In this document: positions 17,674 to 26,490 of the stretch, piece by piece
Layout: each line of letters starts with the position of its first letter
Numbering within the stretch: the first letter of the stretch is position 1
Source: Gemmatimonadota bacterium
Lineage (GTDB): Bacteria > JAAXHH01
Length of the DNA: 64,000 nt
Assembly (NCBI GenBank): GCA_009835325.1
Contig: VXWP01000082.1
Location: 1-64,000, forward strand
Direction: 5' to 3'
The notes under the pieces: generated by a model
Seen by the model: only the letters and a program-made list of their open reading frames with translations
Told to the model about the DNA's origin: nothing
Database searches by the model: none
Translations under genes and position numbers: made by a program

Positions 17674-18789
17674 ATGCGCCGCCTCGTCCTCCCCTTCCTC
17701 GGCCTGCTGCTCGCCATCTGCCTGCTGTTGTTCGACCTGACCATTCTGTGGTCGGGGCGCACCGCCATACGCCCCGTGATGCAGAAGGGTGTCGCCCTGG
17801 GGGTGTTCAAGGCCTCGGAGGGGATGTCCTACTACCGGTCCTCCCTGGAAGACATCGCGGCCCTGGGCGCTTCCCACCTTTCCGTCCCCGTATTCATCCT
17901 GCAGGATTCCGTGGATTCCGTCACCCATTTCACCCGCCCGTCGGACGGCGCCACGGGGGAACAGCACGAACGCGTGATCCGGGAAGTCATCGACTACGCC
18001 CACCGGATGGGGTTGAAGGTCATGCTGACGCCCATCGTCAACCTGGACCGCCCCGGCGAGAGGGAATGGCGTGGCACCATAGCACCGGGCGATTGGGAGG
18101 CGTGGTTTGAAAGTTACCGCGGAATGGTCCGCCATTACGCCCGGCTGGCCGCGGAAATGGATGTGGAGTATCTGAGCGTGGGTACCGAGCTCGTATCGGC
18201 CGAAAGGTTCACCGGGCAATGGAGGGAGACCATCGCCGAGGTGCGTGGGATCTTCCCGGGACAACTCACCTATTCCGCGAACTGGGACCGGTACGACCGG
18301 GTCGCTTTCTGGGACGACCTCGACTTCGCGGGGATATCGGCTTACTACGAACTATCGGAATCCGAGGATCCCACGGTGGAACAACTGGTCTCCGCCTGGC
18401 GTCCGGTCAAGGCGGACCTGCTGCGTTGGCAGGCCCGGTGGAACAAACCCCTTTTGTTCACCGAAGTCGGATACATGAGCCAGTCCGGTGTCGCCGCCCA
18501 TCCGTGGAACTACGTGTCGGAGAAGCCCCTCGATCTGGAGGCGCAGCGGCGTTGTTACGAGGCCCTGCGGCTGGCCTGGGAAGGGGAAGAGCGGTTTGCC
18601 GGCCTGTACCTTTGGATCTGGGAACCGGACAAGCGGGGTGGGCAGGACCGGGGATACAATTTCGCGGGTAAACCCGCGGAAGAGGTCGTTCGCGACTGGT
18701 ACCACAGCGTGCCGGACAACGCCAACGTCCTCGATTACGCCGTCAACGGCATGGAACGGTTTCTGCGGTCCCTGCGGCAGGGACTATGA
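17674..18789 (+). CDS. GH113-like glycoside hydrolase, membrane-anchored or exported
   Basis: 371-aa (beta/alpha)8-barrel hydrolase resembling family GH113 (beta-mannanase-like). Residues 5-27 form an N-terminal hydrophobic anchor or signal without a clear cleavage site. Candidate catalytic acids are Glu172 in SVGTEL (acid/base) and Glu264 in LFTEVGY (nucleophile), spaced as in clan GH-A. The early GVALGVF and YRSSLEDIAALGASHL segments match GH113 starts. ATG is one base after the kptA stop, so the two are co-transcribed. The final six bases overlap the convergent oxidoreductase gene. The polysaccharide target is unknown. Confidence 0.82.
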   Translation: MRRLVLPFLGLLLAICLLLFDLTILWSGRTAIRPVMQKGVALGVFKASEGMSYYRSSLEDIAALGASHLSVPVFILQDSVDSVTHFTRPSDGATGEQHERVIREVIDYAHRMGLKVMLTPIVNLDRPGEREWRGTIAPGDWEAWFESYRGMVRHYARLAAEMDVEYLSVGTELVSAERFTGQWRETIAEVRGIFPGQLTYSANWDRYDRVAFWDDLDFAGISAYYELSESEDPTVEQLVSAWRPVKADLLRWQARWNKPLLFTEVGYMSQSGVAAHPWNYVSEKPLDLEAQRRCYEALRLAWEGEERFAGLYLWIWEPDKRGGQDRGYNFAGKPAEEVVRDWYHSVPDNANVLDYAVNGMERFLRSLRQGL

Positions 18790-20712
18790 GGAGGCCGGCG
18801 CCGCGTGACCACCGTAGCCAAGGGTCTCCACGTCCCGGTGCAGGCGTTCCAGTACCCGGGACCTGACCTCTTCGAAGAGTTCACGGGTCAGGAAACGCAC
18901 ACCGGGCAGATCGCCCTTGCCCTGACCAATGAAGACGTCGGCCGGCATGTCGTATTCGTCCGGGGTGATCCCCTGTTTCTGCTCAAGGGCGAAACCCAGG
19001 ATATGGGCCCGGTAGGTGGCGTCCAACACCCGCTCGGCCGAGAAGGGCACCCCGAAGACGGACTCTATGCCTTCGCTGACCTGGTCCGGCGGGGCCATGG
19101 TGAACAGGCAGCCCCCGTGCAGGTCCTTGTTCACCATCTTCCAGCCTTCTTCGGTGATGTTGTGGACCCAGTAATCGGCGGAATCGGGCTTGCAGTCCGG
19201 GTCCATCACGTACAGCAGAAAGGTGCGCATGGACATGTGGCCGCCGGCCACGGCGAAGGGATAGCCCGGATTGGTCTGACCCAGGTAGGCGGAGAACTCG
19301 ACCCCCTTGGCATGCATGGCGAAGGCCTTTCCGCCGATCTCTTCGGCGATCGCCTGGACGCCCTTGCCGAAGAGAGGTTCGCGTCCGTAGGCGATATCCT
19401 CCTTGAGTCGCCGGGCGCCTTCCGCGTCGCCGAAGGTGACGCCGCCCGCGACGGTTCCGTTGCCCCGGGCATTGTAATCCATCAGGAAGGAGATCACGAC
19501 GTTGGCCGAAATGGTATCGAACCCCAGGTCGTCGTCCAGCCGGGCAAGCTCCAGGTTGTCATGGGGATCCAGAATGCCCAGGTTGGCGCCGGACAGTTCC
19601 ATGGGTTCGAACTCGAATCGGCCCAGGTACTCTCCGTGGTTCCTTCGGGCCTTACGCCAGTCGGGATCCTTGCCGCCTTCCGGGACGTCGTAGAAGTCCT
19701 GGTGGCAGGTAATCTGGCAGCCGTAGCAACTCTTGTCGATGACGATGAAATCGTCCGATTCCCGCATGGTCTCCAGGTGTACGGGGACGGCTACGTTCTC
19801 GCCGGGCGGCTCGAAGTTTCGGTAAGGCAGCACCCCGAATCCGTCGAGTATCTTGCTGTTCTTGCCCGTGCCGCCCAGCCCGTTCCGGTTGTGCGGATGG
19901 CGGTATCCCCGGCTCTGCTCACCTCTTCCGATCTCGTTGTTGATGACCTTGAGCCGGTCATCGCCCTTGCGGTAATAGTCGTTCTCCGCCCTGGCCACGA
20001 TGCCGAGGATGTTCTTGGAACCGAGCACGGATCCCATGCCGAGCCGGCCCGCGAAACGCCACTTGTCTTCCCCGCTCATGAGCTGTTCCTGGGTCGACCC
20101 CACCACGGCCGCGTACCAGACCGTTTCCCAGTGTTCGCCGGCGGGCCCGAGGACGGCGAAATGGGCGTGGTAGTTCTTGTCGCCATCGTTGTAGCGCTCG
20201 TCCAGGTAGACCATCTTGTCCCTGACCCGTGCGCCGACCAGGTGTGCGGGGGCTTCGACCAGGGTAATATCGGGGCCGTCGTCGATCTGCCTGATCACCA
20301 GAAAGCTCGGTACGGCCGCGCGGCCGGTGAGGATCAGGTCGCCGATGCCGGTATAGGAGAACTTGCGGCCGAAACTCCCGCTCATGGCCGACCATACGGG
20401 CATGGGCATGCCGGCCCGGGTGCGCTTCAGGGGAGAATAGCCGGAGAAATACGCCCGCAGACCGGTCATGAACTGCGTGCCGGTGAAGCAGCCCGTGTTG
20501 ATGACCAGCGGGACATCCGGCGCAAAGGGATCGCTCACGTCGTAACCCGAAAGGATCTTGAAGGACCGGCCGATGCCGCCCAGGAAATCCATGTCGTCCT
20601 GGACGCGGTGGTCCTCGACGCTCAACTTTCGGCCTTCGGCCAGGTCGTATTCGATGCGGGTATAGCAATAATCGGTCACGTCTCCCGGCGTGCCGTTTAC
20701 GGGTTTCAGCAC
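18784..20712 (-). CDS. aor: Aldehyde:ferredoxin oxidoreductase family protein
   Basis: Tungsto- or molybdopterin oxidoreductase of 642 aa that oxidises aldehydes to acids with ferredoxin as acceptor. Domain 1 (about residues 1-215) binds the bis-pterin. The [4Fe-4S] cysteines are CYGCQITC (CxxCxxxC, around residues 328-335) plus the later Cys in DLHGGCLFT (around 541), the same layout as Pyrococcus AOR. The N-terminus lacks the common GKILRVDL start but has YTRIEYDLAEGRKL in its place. The start is a GTG with a GAGGGGGA ribosome-binding site. The pterin-synthesis genes moaD and moaE lie elsewhere in the window. Substrate aldehyde unknown. Confidence 0.9.
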   Translation of the reverse strand: MLKPVNGTPGDVTDYCYTRIEYDLAEGRKLSVEDHRVQDDMDFLGGIGRSFKILSGYDVSDPFAPDVPLVINTGCFTGTQFMTGLRAYFSGYSPLKRTRAGMPMPVWSAMSGSFGRKFSYTGIGDLILTGRAAVPSFLVIRQIDDGPDITLVEAPAHLVGARVRDKMVYLDERYNDGDKNYHAHFAVLGPAGEHWETVWYAAVVGSTQEQLMSGEDKWRFAGRLGMGSVLGSKNILGIVARAENDYYRKGDDRLKVINNEIGRGEQSRGYRHPHNRNGLGGTGKNSKILDGFGVLPYRNFEPPGENVAVPVHLETMRESDDFIVIDKSCYGCQITCHQDFYDVPEGGKDPDWRKARRNHGEYLGRFEFEPMELSGANLGILDPHDNLELARLDDDLGFDTISANVVISFLMDYNARGNGTVAGGVTFGDAEGARRLKEDIAYGREPLFGKGVQAIAEEIGGKAFAMHAKGVEFSAYLGQTNPGYPFAVAGGHMSMRTFLLYVMDPDCKPDSADYWVHNITEEGWKMVNKDLHGGCLFTMAPPDQVSEGIESVFGVPFSAERVLDATYRAHILGFALEQKQGITPDEYDMPADVFIGQGKGDLPGVRFLTRELFEEVRSRVLERLHRDVETLGYGGHAAPASS

Positions 20713-21042
20713 AATATCCCCCTCGCTGTTGGACTCGAATCGTATGCCATCTGAATCGGTTTGGATTTCAAACGGGACCGCGACGGGTTACTCCGCGGCT
20801 TCGTTCGAACGGGACCGCGCCGCTTACGCCGCGCGGGTACGTAAATAGGTTTGGGATAATATAAAGGAATGCGCGTACGAAAACAGCAATAATCCCTTAG
20901 AGGTGAAGTGAGCGGTGAAATATCCCCTGCCGGGCAATGGGCGGTTGACAAAACCCCCGCGTTTCATTATGAATAACGCCAGGAACGACTCCGTTCCGCG
21001 CTCGTATTCACCGCCCTGAACCGAATGTCGCCGAGGCCAGCC
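20713..21042. other. Divergent intergenic region
   Basis: 330 bp between the aldehyde oxidoreductase and a dioxygenase gene, with no credible ORF. It contains a duplicated segment AACGGGACCGCG (about 20772-20783 and 20808-20819), an AT-rich patch near 20860 that could hold the minus-strand promoter (TATATT with a weak TTGCTG), and the plus-strand promoter listed separately. Confidence 0.5.
20945..20973 (+). promoter_or_regulatory. Putative promoter of dioxygenase gene
   Basis: TTGACA (20945-20950) with a 17-base spacer and TATGAA (20968-20973, four of six). The distance to the ATG at 21043 is about 65 bases. Confidence 0.45.
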
Positions 21043-21972
21043 ATGACCATGACCGACCTTTCCCAGCAGACCGAACCCGCGATCGAAGTCCCCCGGATCG
21101 TGGACGATGAGCAGATCCAGTTCTACGTGGACAACGGCTATCTCGTCGTTCCCGACCTGATGACCGGCGAGGAACTGCAGGAACTGAAGGACGACCTGGT
21201 GGACGTGGCGCGGGGGAAGTATCCCTGCCGGGGACTCGAGCCGCCGAAGCACGACGACACCGACGAGGACGTGCTGCAACGCATCCTTTGTATACACCAG
21301 CCGCACTTCGTCAGCCAGGTGATCGAGAAGTACGTGCGCCATCCGAAGATCTGCGGCGTGCTGAGCCAGATTACCGCGGCCCACCTGCCCTACTGGGACG
21401 GTAGTGTCAAGTGCATGCAGTCCATGTACTTCATCAAACCGCCCCGGTTCCAGGGCCAGGCGTGGCACCAGGACGAAATCTTCATCCCCACGCGGGACCG
21501 GTCCCTGATCGGGGCGTGGATCGCCGTGGACGACGCCACCATCGAAAACGGGTGCCTGTACGTCATCCCCGGTTCCCATCGCAACGGCTACCTTTACCCC
21601 CAGCGGGCTCACGAGAACCCAGATGAGTTCGACTTCGCCCCCGAGAGTTACGGCTTCGACGAATCAGTGGAAGTGCCGGTCGAAGTCGGCGCCGGCGCCC
21701 TGGTCTTCTTCAACGGCTATCTCCTGCACCGGTCCTACAAGAACCGGAGCGACCAGCCCCGTCGCGTGCTGGTGAACCACTACTGCAACGCATGGAGCCT
21801 CCTGCCCTGGGGCATACAGGAAGGCGAACGCCCCGCCACGGCCGACCGGCGCGCCATCGTCCCGGTCTCCGGCACCGACCCCTATGCCTGGAAGGGCTTC
21901 GAACCCACGAAGGACGAGATCTGGATCCGCAACTGCAAGGCGGCGGATGAGATGAAGGAGGAGGCGCACTAG
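21043..21972 (+). CDS. Phytanoyl-CoA dioxygenase (PhyH) family protein
   Basis: Fe(II)/2-oxoglutarate dioxygenase, about 309 aa from the ATG at 21043, which has GAGG six bases upstream; an ATG 18 bases earlier lacks a site. The HxD motif is in QAWHQDEIF, followed by GAWIAVDDATIENGC and VIPGSHRNG. The distal His is in LLHRSYKNRS, with a following Arg for 2-oxoglutarate. The C-terminal extension (NYYCN-like region to KDEIWIRN) is longer than in the other two PhyH proteins of the window. It is monocistronic behind its own promoter. Substrate unknown. Confidence 0.92.
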   Translation: MTMTDLSQQTEPAIEVPRIVDDEQIQFYVDNGYLVVPDLMTGEELQELKDDLVDVARGKYPCRGLEPPKHDDTDEDVLQRILCIHQPHFVSQVIEKYVRHPKICGVLSQITAAHLPYWDGSVKCMQSMYFIKPPRFQGQAWHQDEIFIPTRDRSLIGAWIAVDDATIENGCLYVIPGSHRNGYLYPQRAHENPDEFDFAPESYGFDESVEVPVEVGAGALVFFNGYLLHRSYKNRSDQPRRVLVNHYCNAWSLLPWGIQEGERPATADRRAIVPVSGTDPYAWKGFEPTKDEIWIRNCKAADEMKEEAH

Positions 21973-21997
21973 GTGGTCTCTCCTGGACCCCGTACAG

Positions 21998-22753
21998 TCA
22001 CTCCCTGACCGCCTCGAACCCGATGATGGGGGGCGCGGCCATGAATTCGTCCCAGAACTTGCTGTTCCGCTCGGACGGATGCAACTGCGGGTCGACCCAG
22101 CGAAAACCCGTAAAGCCAGCTTCCTCGAAGACCCTGCAGTAGGTTCCTGGCGACAGATAGTAGTTGTTGAACTCGAACCGCGTGCCATCGTCGTTCGTGA
22201 ACCGGTAGACAATGGGGTCGCCTTCGTTCGGCGCCTCGGCCCTCCTCGTGTATACCTTCTCAAATCCATACCGGGCGTATGAGACCGTGCCGCCGGGTGC
22301 ATTCAGGACGTTGTCGTTGAAACCCACGAACCGCCCGCCCGGTTTCAGCGCGCCGTGGGCCGCCCGGATGAAACGAAGGAGTTCGTCCGCGTCTCGGGCG
22401 TAGTTCAGCAGGTACAAGGCCACGACGAGATCGACCGGTTCGTCCAGGACCAAGGCCGCCGCGTCGCGGTTCAGATACCGGCAACCAGTGGGGCGCGCGC
22501 GTTCCTCGGCCTCCGCCAGCCGGATCATTTCGGCCGAGACGTCGACGCCGAGCACCTCACCGGCGCCGGCCTGTTTCAGCTTGCGCGTATAAAACCCCTC
22601 GCCGCAGGCCAGGTCGAGCGCTTTCTTCCCGCTGATGACCCCAAGCGTTTCGAAAAGCGTGTATTCCTCGATGTATTTCCGAAAGGACAGTTGCTTGGAG
22701 TCTTTGTAGGCCCCGGCGATGGCGTCGTATTCGGATTTGGCTGGTTGCGTCAT
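21998..22753 (-). CDS. Class I SAM-dependent methyltransferase
   Basis: 251-aa Rossmann-fold methyltransferase of the Methyltransf_11/25 type. Motif I is ALDLACGEGFYTRKL (about residues 44-58), motif II includes GVDVSAEMI, and the post-motif Asp/aliphatic strand VDLVVALYLLNYA (about 106-118) leads to LKPGGRFVGF. It resembles small-molecule O- or C-methyltransferases such as UbiE-like enzymes, but the substrate is open. Convergent with the dioxygenase gene and served by its own promoter. Confidence 0.9.
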   Translation of the reverse strand: MTQPAKSEYDAIAGAYKDSKQLSFRKYIEEYTLFETLGVISGKKALDLACGEGFYTRKLKQAGAGEVLGVDVSAEMIRLAEAEERARPTGCRYLNRDAAALVLDEPVDLVVALYLLNYARDADELLRFIRAAHGALKPGGRFVGFNDNVLNAPGGTVSYARYGFEKVYTRRAEAPNEGDPIVYRFTNDDGTRFEFNNYYLSPGTYCRVFEEAGFTGFRWVDPQLHPSERNSKFWDEFMAAPPIIGFEAVRE

Positions 22754-22781
22754 ATATGTTTCCCTTTGCTTTGCCTCTCAC

Positions 22782-22809
22782 ATTATACCTGAACAGAACA
22801 GTGTTTCAA
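22782..22809 (-). promoter_or_regulatory. Promoter of the methyltransferase gene
   Basis: On the minus strand TTGAAA (22809-22804), 16 bases, then a perfect TATAAT (22787-22782). The start point would be near 22775, about 20 bases before the ATG at 22753. Confidence 0.6.
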
Positions 22810-22969
22810 GTTCCATTGTCTCATTCAGAAGCGGTTTACACGGCCCGCAGGTCCATGCGCTTCGCCCGCAATTCCGTTGACGAAACGGCCTCCTCCGCAT
22901 AGTTTTCCCATTATTTGAAAAACCGGATCCCAGTGTAAAAGTAACGTCCCGTTTCCCTGTGGAGCTCCC

Positions 22970-24466
22970 GTGAACGTCATCTGCGTCTGCCTGGACACCT
23001 TTCGCGCCGACATCATCGGCCCGGGCAGGAAGTACAGCCACGCGTACACACCCAATCTCGACGCGTTTCACCGCAGCAGCATCCGGTTCAACCGCGCCTT
23101 CGGAGAGGGACAGCCCACGCTTCAGGTACGCCGGGCGCTGTTCACCGGGATGCGAAGTTTCCCGTGGCGGTACAACTTCGATCGGCGCGGACACTGGCAC
23201 CATGCGCCCGGTTGGCACAAGATCCCGCCGGAGCAGGACACGATCGCGGAGGTCCTGCTGGAACGGGGGTACCTTACTGCCCTCATCGCCGACACGTACC
23301 ACATGTTCAAGCCCACCATGAACTTCTCCCGGGGGTTCGCCCATCTGGATTTCGTGCGGGGACAGGAATCGGACAACTGGAAGAGTGGCGATCCGAAACT
23401 GGTCGAAGCGCAACTCGCCCGGCACGTGAGGCAGCCCGTGGACATGTTGAAGCATGCGGGACTGGTGAACTACCTGCTGAACCAGCGCCACAGGAAGGAT
23501 AAGGACGACTACCAGTGCGCCCGGGTGTTCAATTCGGCCAGCGCGTGGCTCGCGGACAACCATACGGCGGGGCCCTTCTTCCTGTGGGTCGACAGCTTTG
23601 ATCCCCATGAGCCCTGGGACCCGCCGACGGAATACGCCGACCGGTATTTCGAGCACGACGGTCTCGATTTCATCGTACCCGGTCCCGCATACGCCCGTGA
23701 CGGATCAGGCAGACCAGGCGGATCAGGCGGACCAGGCGAGCCAGGCGGACCAGGCCAACCGGGCGGTCCGTCGGAAGCGGAACTCCGTCGCATCGAGGCG
23801 CTGTACCTGGGGGAGGTCACCCTGGTGGATGAGTACGTGGGCCGGTTGCTGAATGCGGTGGCGGACCTGAATCTCCTCGATGACACCCTGATCGTGATCC
23901 TGTCGGACCATGGTACCCAGTTGCTCGACCAGGGTAGTTTCGGCAAGGGACCAAACGAACTGCATCCCTTCAATACCCAACTCAACCTCATGATGCGCGT
24001 ACCCGGCGGTCCGACAGACGTGGACGTGGACGCCTTCGTGCAGAACCACGACCTCATGCCCACGCTGCTCGGACGGCTCGGGGTACGGGCGGACTGGACG
24101 GACGGCGAGGACCTGTGGCCGCTGGTCACGGGTGAGAAGGCCGCCGTCCGTGATCGGATCGTGACCGGGTGGGCGTCCTTCATCACGGGCAACGCCGTGG
24201 GCCGGGCTAGCGTGCGGGACGACCGCTGGAACTTCTGCACGTCGGTGGGCTACGAAGACGCGGACGGCGATGAACTCTTCGACCTCGAGCGCGATCCGGA
24301 AGAGCGGAGGAACGTCGCCGCGCAGCATCCAGACGTCGTCGCGGCGCGCCGAAGCGACGTGGAGGCGGTCCTGGGCCAGCCCCTCCCCGGCCGGATGGTG
24401 GAAGTATGCGATCCCGCCCCGGCGCCCATGACGCACTGGCTGGAGCAACGGTTGCGGAGTAGCTGA
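22970..24466 (+). CDS. Sulfatase-fold hydrolase with Thr at the nucleophile position
   Basis: Alkaline-phosphatase-superfamily protein, 498 aa, starting at a GTG with GGAG five bases upstream. The metal ligands look intact: CLDTFRAD at residues 7-14, the DPHEPWDPP His region and LIVILSDHGT (Asp-His). At the catalytic motif, sulfatases read C/S-x-P-x-R then TG eleven residues on; here the motif is TLQVRRALFTG with Thr50 at the Cys position and no Pro. A formylglycine cannot form from Thr, so classical sulfatase chemistry is unlikely; Thr is the nucleophile in NPP-type phosphodiesterases of this superfamily. A Gly/Pro-rich insert (residues about 245-265) is encoded by a 9-bp repeat. No signal peptide. 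Confidence 0.88.
   Translation: MNVICVCLDTFRADIIGPGRKYSHAYTPNLDAFHRSSIRFNRAFGEGQPTLQVRRALFTGMRSFPWRYNFDRRGHWHHAPGWHKIPPEQDTIAEVLLERGYLTALIADTYHMFKPTMNFSRGFAHLDFVRGQESDNWKSGDPKLVEAQLARHVRQPVDMLKHAGLVNYLLNQRHRKDKDDYQCARVFNSASAWLADNHTAGPFFLWVDSFDPHEPWDPPTEYADRYFEHDGLDFIVPGPAYARDGSGRPGGSGGPGEPGGPGQPGGPSEAELRRIEALYLGEVTLVDEYVGRLLNAVADLNLLDDTLIVILSDHGTQLLDQGSFGKGPNELHPFNTQLNLMMRVPGGPTDVDVDAFVQNHDLMPTLLGRLGVRADWTDGEDLWPLVTGEKAAVRDRIVTGWASFITGNAVGRASVRDDRWNFCTSVGYEDADGDELFDLERDPEERRNVAAQHPDVVAARRSDVEAVLGQPLPGRMVEVCDPAPAPMTHWLEQRLRSS
23701..23773. repeat. In-frame 9-bp degenerate repeat
   Basis: About eight degenerate copies of the unit GGCGGACCA encode a collagen-like Gly/Pro-rich insert between two folded parts of the sulfatase-fold protein. 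Confidence 0.7.
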
Positions 24467-24503
24467 CCTTAAGGGGATGCAATTCGTGGGGATTCGCATG
24501 GAC

Positions 24504-24519
24504 TTGTACAATTGTACAA
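24504..24519. promoter_or_regulatory. 16-bp perfect palindrome, candidate operator
   Basis: TTGTACAATTGTACAA is both a perfect palindrome and a direct repeat of the palindromic octamer TTGTACAA. It lies 40 bp upstream of the SDR ATG at 24560 in a 93-bp gap. The form suits a dimeric regulator such as a GntR-type protein; no regulator gene is adjacent. Confidence 0.6.
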
Positions 24520-24559
24520 CTAACCACCACGAGCACGTCGTGTCGCCGACGGAGTGGCC

Positions 24560-25342
24560 ATGCGACTAGCGAAAAAGGCCGCGATCGTGACGGGCGCGGG
24601 GGACGGAATAGGACGGGGCATCGCGCTGGCGCTCGCCCGGGAAGGCGCCGCGGTGGCGGTGTGCGACATCAACGCCCAAACCGTCACGGAGACCGGCCGC
24701 CTGGTCGCCGACATGGGCCGGCCCGTCCTGGCGGAAGCGCTGGACATCACCGACCATGACCGGGTCCGGTCCTTCGTGGACGACGCTGCCTCCCGGTTCG
24801 GCAGGATCGACGTCCTGGTCAACAACGCCGCCATCATGCCCGTAAGCCCCATCGAGGACCAGAATGAGGAGACCATGTCCCGCATCCTCTCCGTAAACCT
24901 CCTGGCGCCGGCCGTCTTCAGCAAGTACTGCATTCCGCATATGCGTGCCGCGGGCAGCGGATCGATCATCCACATGGCCAGCGTGACGGGCCATAACGGC
25001 CATCCGGGCGTGGCCGTCTACGGGGCGACGAAGGGCGGGCTGATCGCCCTGGCCCGGGGCCAGGCCATGGAACTGGCCGAGGACCGGATCAGGGTCAACA
25101 CGGTTTCGCCCGGCACGGTGGATTCGCCCATGCTGCACAACTTCGTGAAGGAGAACGCCGGGGACCCGGAGGCGGCGCTCAGGGCTTTCGACCGCCTGCA
25201 CCCCATCGGCCGGGTCGCCACCATCGGGGAGGTCGCCAACGTCTTCGTTTTCCTGGCTAGCGACGAATCCAGCGACATCACGGCGACGGATATCCGGTGC
25301 GACGGCGGCTACGCAGTCCAGGGACGACAGCCGACGGAATAG
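24560..25342 (+). CDS. SDR family oxidoreductase
   Basis: Short-chain dehydrogenase, 260 aa from the ATG at 24560 with GGAG (24551-24554) five bases before it. Motifs are TGAGDGIG, NNAA, and a catalytic MASVTG...YGATK pair around residues 142-162. It ends with the typical SSDITATDIRCDGG segment. It is followed after 59 bp by a sugar-phosphate isomerase-like gene, and both lie behind the palindromic operator, suggesting an inducible catabolic pair for a sugar or cyclitol (inference). Confidence 0.92.
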   Translation: MRLAKKAAIVTGAGDGIGRGIALALAREGAAVAVCDINAQTVTETGRLVADMGRPVLAEALDITDHDRVRSFVDDAASRFGRIDVLVNNAAIMPVSPIEDQNEETMSRILSVNLLAPAVFSKYCIPHMRAAGSGSIIHMASVTGHNGHPGVAVYGATKGGLIALARGQAMELAEDRIRVNTVSPGTVDSPMLHNFVKENAGDPEAALRAFDRLHPIGRVATIGEVANVFVFLASDESSDITATDIRCDGGYAVQGRQPTE

Positions 25343-25350
25343 CGACAGGA

Positions 25351-25400
25351 AGCGGCGGCAAAGAGAACCAGCGGTAGGAGCACCAGCGGCAAGGAGAACC
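25351..25400. repeat. Degenerate short repeat in gene gap
   Basis: Three degenerate copies of AGCGGCAAGGAGAACC-like units (about 15-18 bp each) fill the gap before the isomerase gene. Each copy contains an AGGAG-like ribosome-binding core, and the last copy serves as the actual site. Confidence 0.6.
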
Positions 25401-25401
25401 T

Positions 25402-26421
25402 ATGTCAGTAGGGGTTTGCGCGTACTCGTTCAATACGGGATATGACGCCTTTGAGCTCATGGACATGGCCGTCGAACACGGCCTCGCCGGCGTGGAGTTT
25501 CCACCCGACGACTGCCTCCCCGATCTGTCCCCGGCCTCGCTGGAGCGGACCCGTGCCCGGGCCGCGGAGAGCGGGTTGTACGTCGTGGCGGACGGCGGCC
25601 AGGTCGAGGGCGAAATGTTGCGGCGCTTGATCCCCGCAGCCGCTGGGCTCGGTGCTTCGACATTGCGCGTGGTTATGAGCGGCGTCCTCGGCGGTGACCG
25701 CCGACCGCTGTCGGGCCGGTGGAACGCCCATCTCGCCGCGTGCAGGGATATCCTGCGCGAGGCGCTGCCCCTGGCCGAGGAACACGGGGTGACCATCGCG
25801 GTGGAGAACCATTCGGACGCCACGTCCCACGACATGCGCTGGCTTTGCGAAGAACTGGACAGTGCGTACATCGGCATCACGCTCGATGTGGGCAACGTGC
25901 TGGCGGTCTGCGAGGAACCCTTCGGATACACGGAACGCATCCTCCCTTACCTGAAGCATGTCCACCTCAAGGATTACACGATCCATCCGTCCGACGAGGG
26001 GTACCGCATCGCGCGGTGTTCGCTGGGCAGCGGCGTAGTCGACTACCCCGGCCTGCTTTCCCTGATCGACGGATACCGGAGCCAGCGAGGCCCGGCGGAC
26101 CAGTCCGGCCAGCCAGGATCGGAAGGACAGCGCGGCGGAGTAACGAAAACCATCGAACTGGGCGCCATCTACGCCCGGCACGTGCGCATGCTCATGGATG
26201 ACTACTGGGCGGAGTACCCTGATCGCGATATCAGGGACCTGCTGCCGTTTCTGCGGCTGTACTGGACCCACGTCCGCCCCGTCGGGGAAGACTGGCGTAC
26301 GCCCAGGGAGAAGGACGAATCCACCGAGGTCCTGAAGACATACGAGACGCGCGAGTTCGAAGAAAGCGTGGCCTATCTGAAGGAAATCGGAGCCGTACGG
26401 GCGGACTCCGGCACCTCCTGA
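25402..26421 (+). CDS. Sugar phosphate isomerase/epimerase (xylose isomerase-like TIM barrel)
   Basis: 339-aa AP-endonuclease-2/xylose-isomerase-like barrel. Typical features are the start VGVCAYSFN, AVEHGLAGVEFPP, GVTIAVENHSDAT with the Glu metal ligand, GITLDVGNVLAV with the Asp ligand, and KHVHLKDY with the His/Asp ligands. AGGAG sits six bases before the ATG. A polar Gly/Gln/Ser-rich insert (GQPGSEGQRGG, around residues 236-246) is likely a repeat-derived loop. It is paired with the upstream SDR, so the two may oxidise and isomerise one sugar. Confidence 0.88.
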   Translation: MSVGVCAYSFNTGYDAFELMDMAVEHGLAGVEFPPDDCLPDLSPASLERTRARAAESGLYVVADGGQVEGEMLRRLIPAAAGLGASTLRVVMSGVLGGDRRPLSGRWNAHLAACRDILREALPLAEEHGVTIAVENHSDATSHDMRWLCEELDSAYIGITLDVGNVLAVCEEPFGYTERILPYLKHVHLKDYTIHPSDEGYRIARCSLGSGVVDYPGLLSLIDGYRSQRGPADQSGQPGSEGQRGGVTKTIELGAIYARHVRMLMDDYWAEYPDRDIRDLLPFLRLYWTHVRPVGEDWRTPREKDESTEVLKTYETREFEESVAYLKEIGAVRADSGTS

Positions 26422-26490
26422 ACCAGGCAGGTCGATTCCATGCGTACCTCCCATCATACCGGCGACCCAAGTGAATAGAAGGCGGCCCTA

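Noticed and set aside
18805-20754. 649-codon plus-strand frame opposite the aldehyde oxidoreductase gene
   Set aside because: The minus strand encodes a clear AOR with Fe-S cysteines, while the plus-strand translation has no recognisable motifs.
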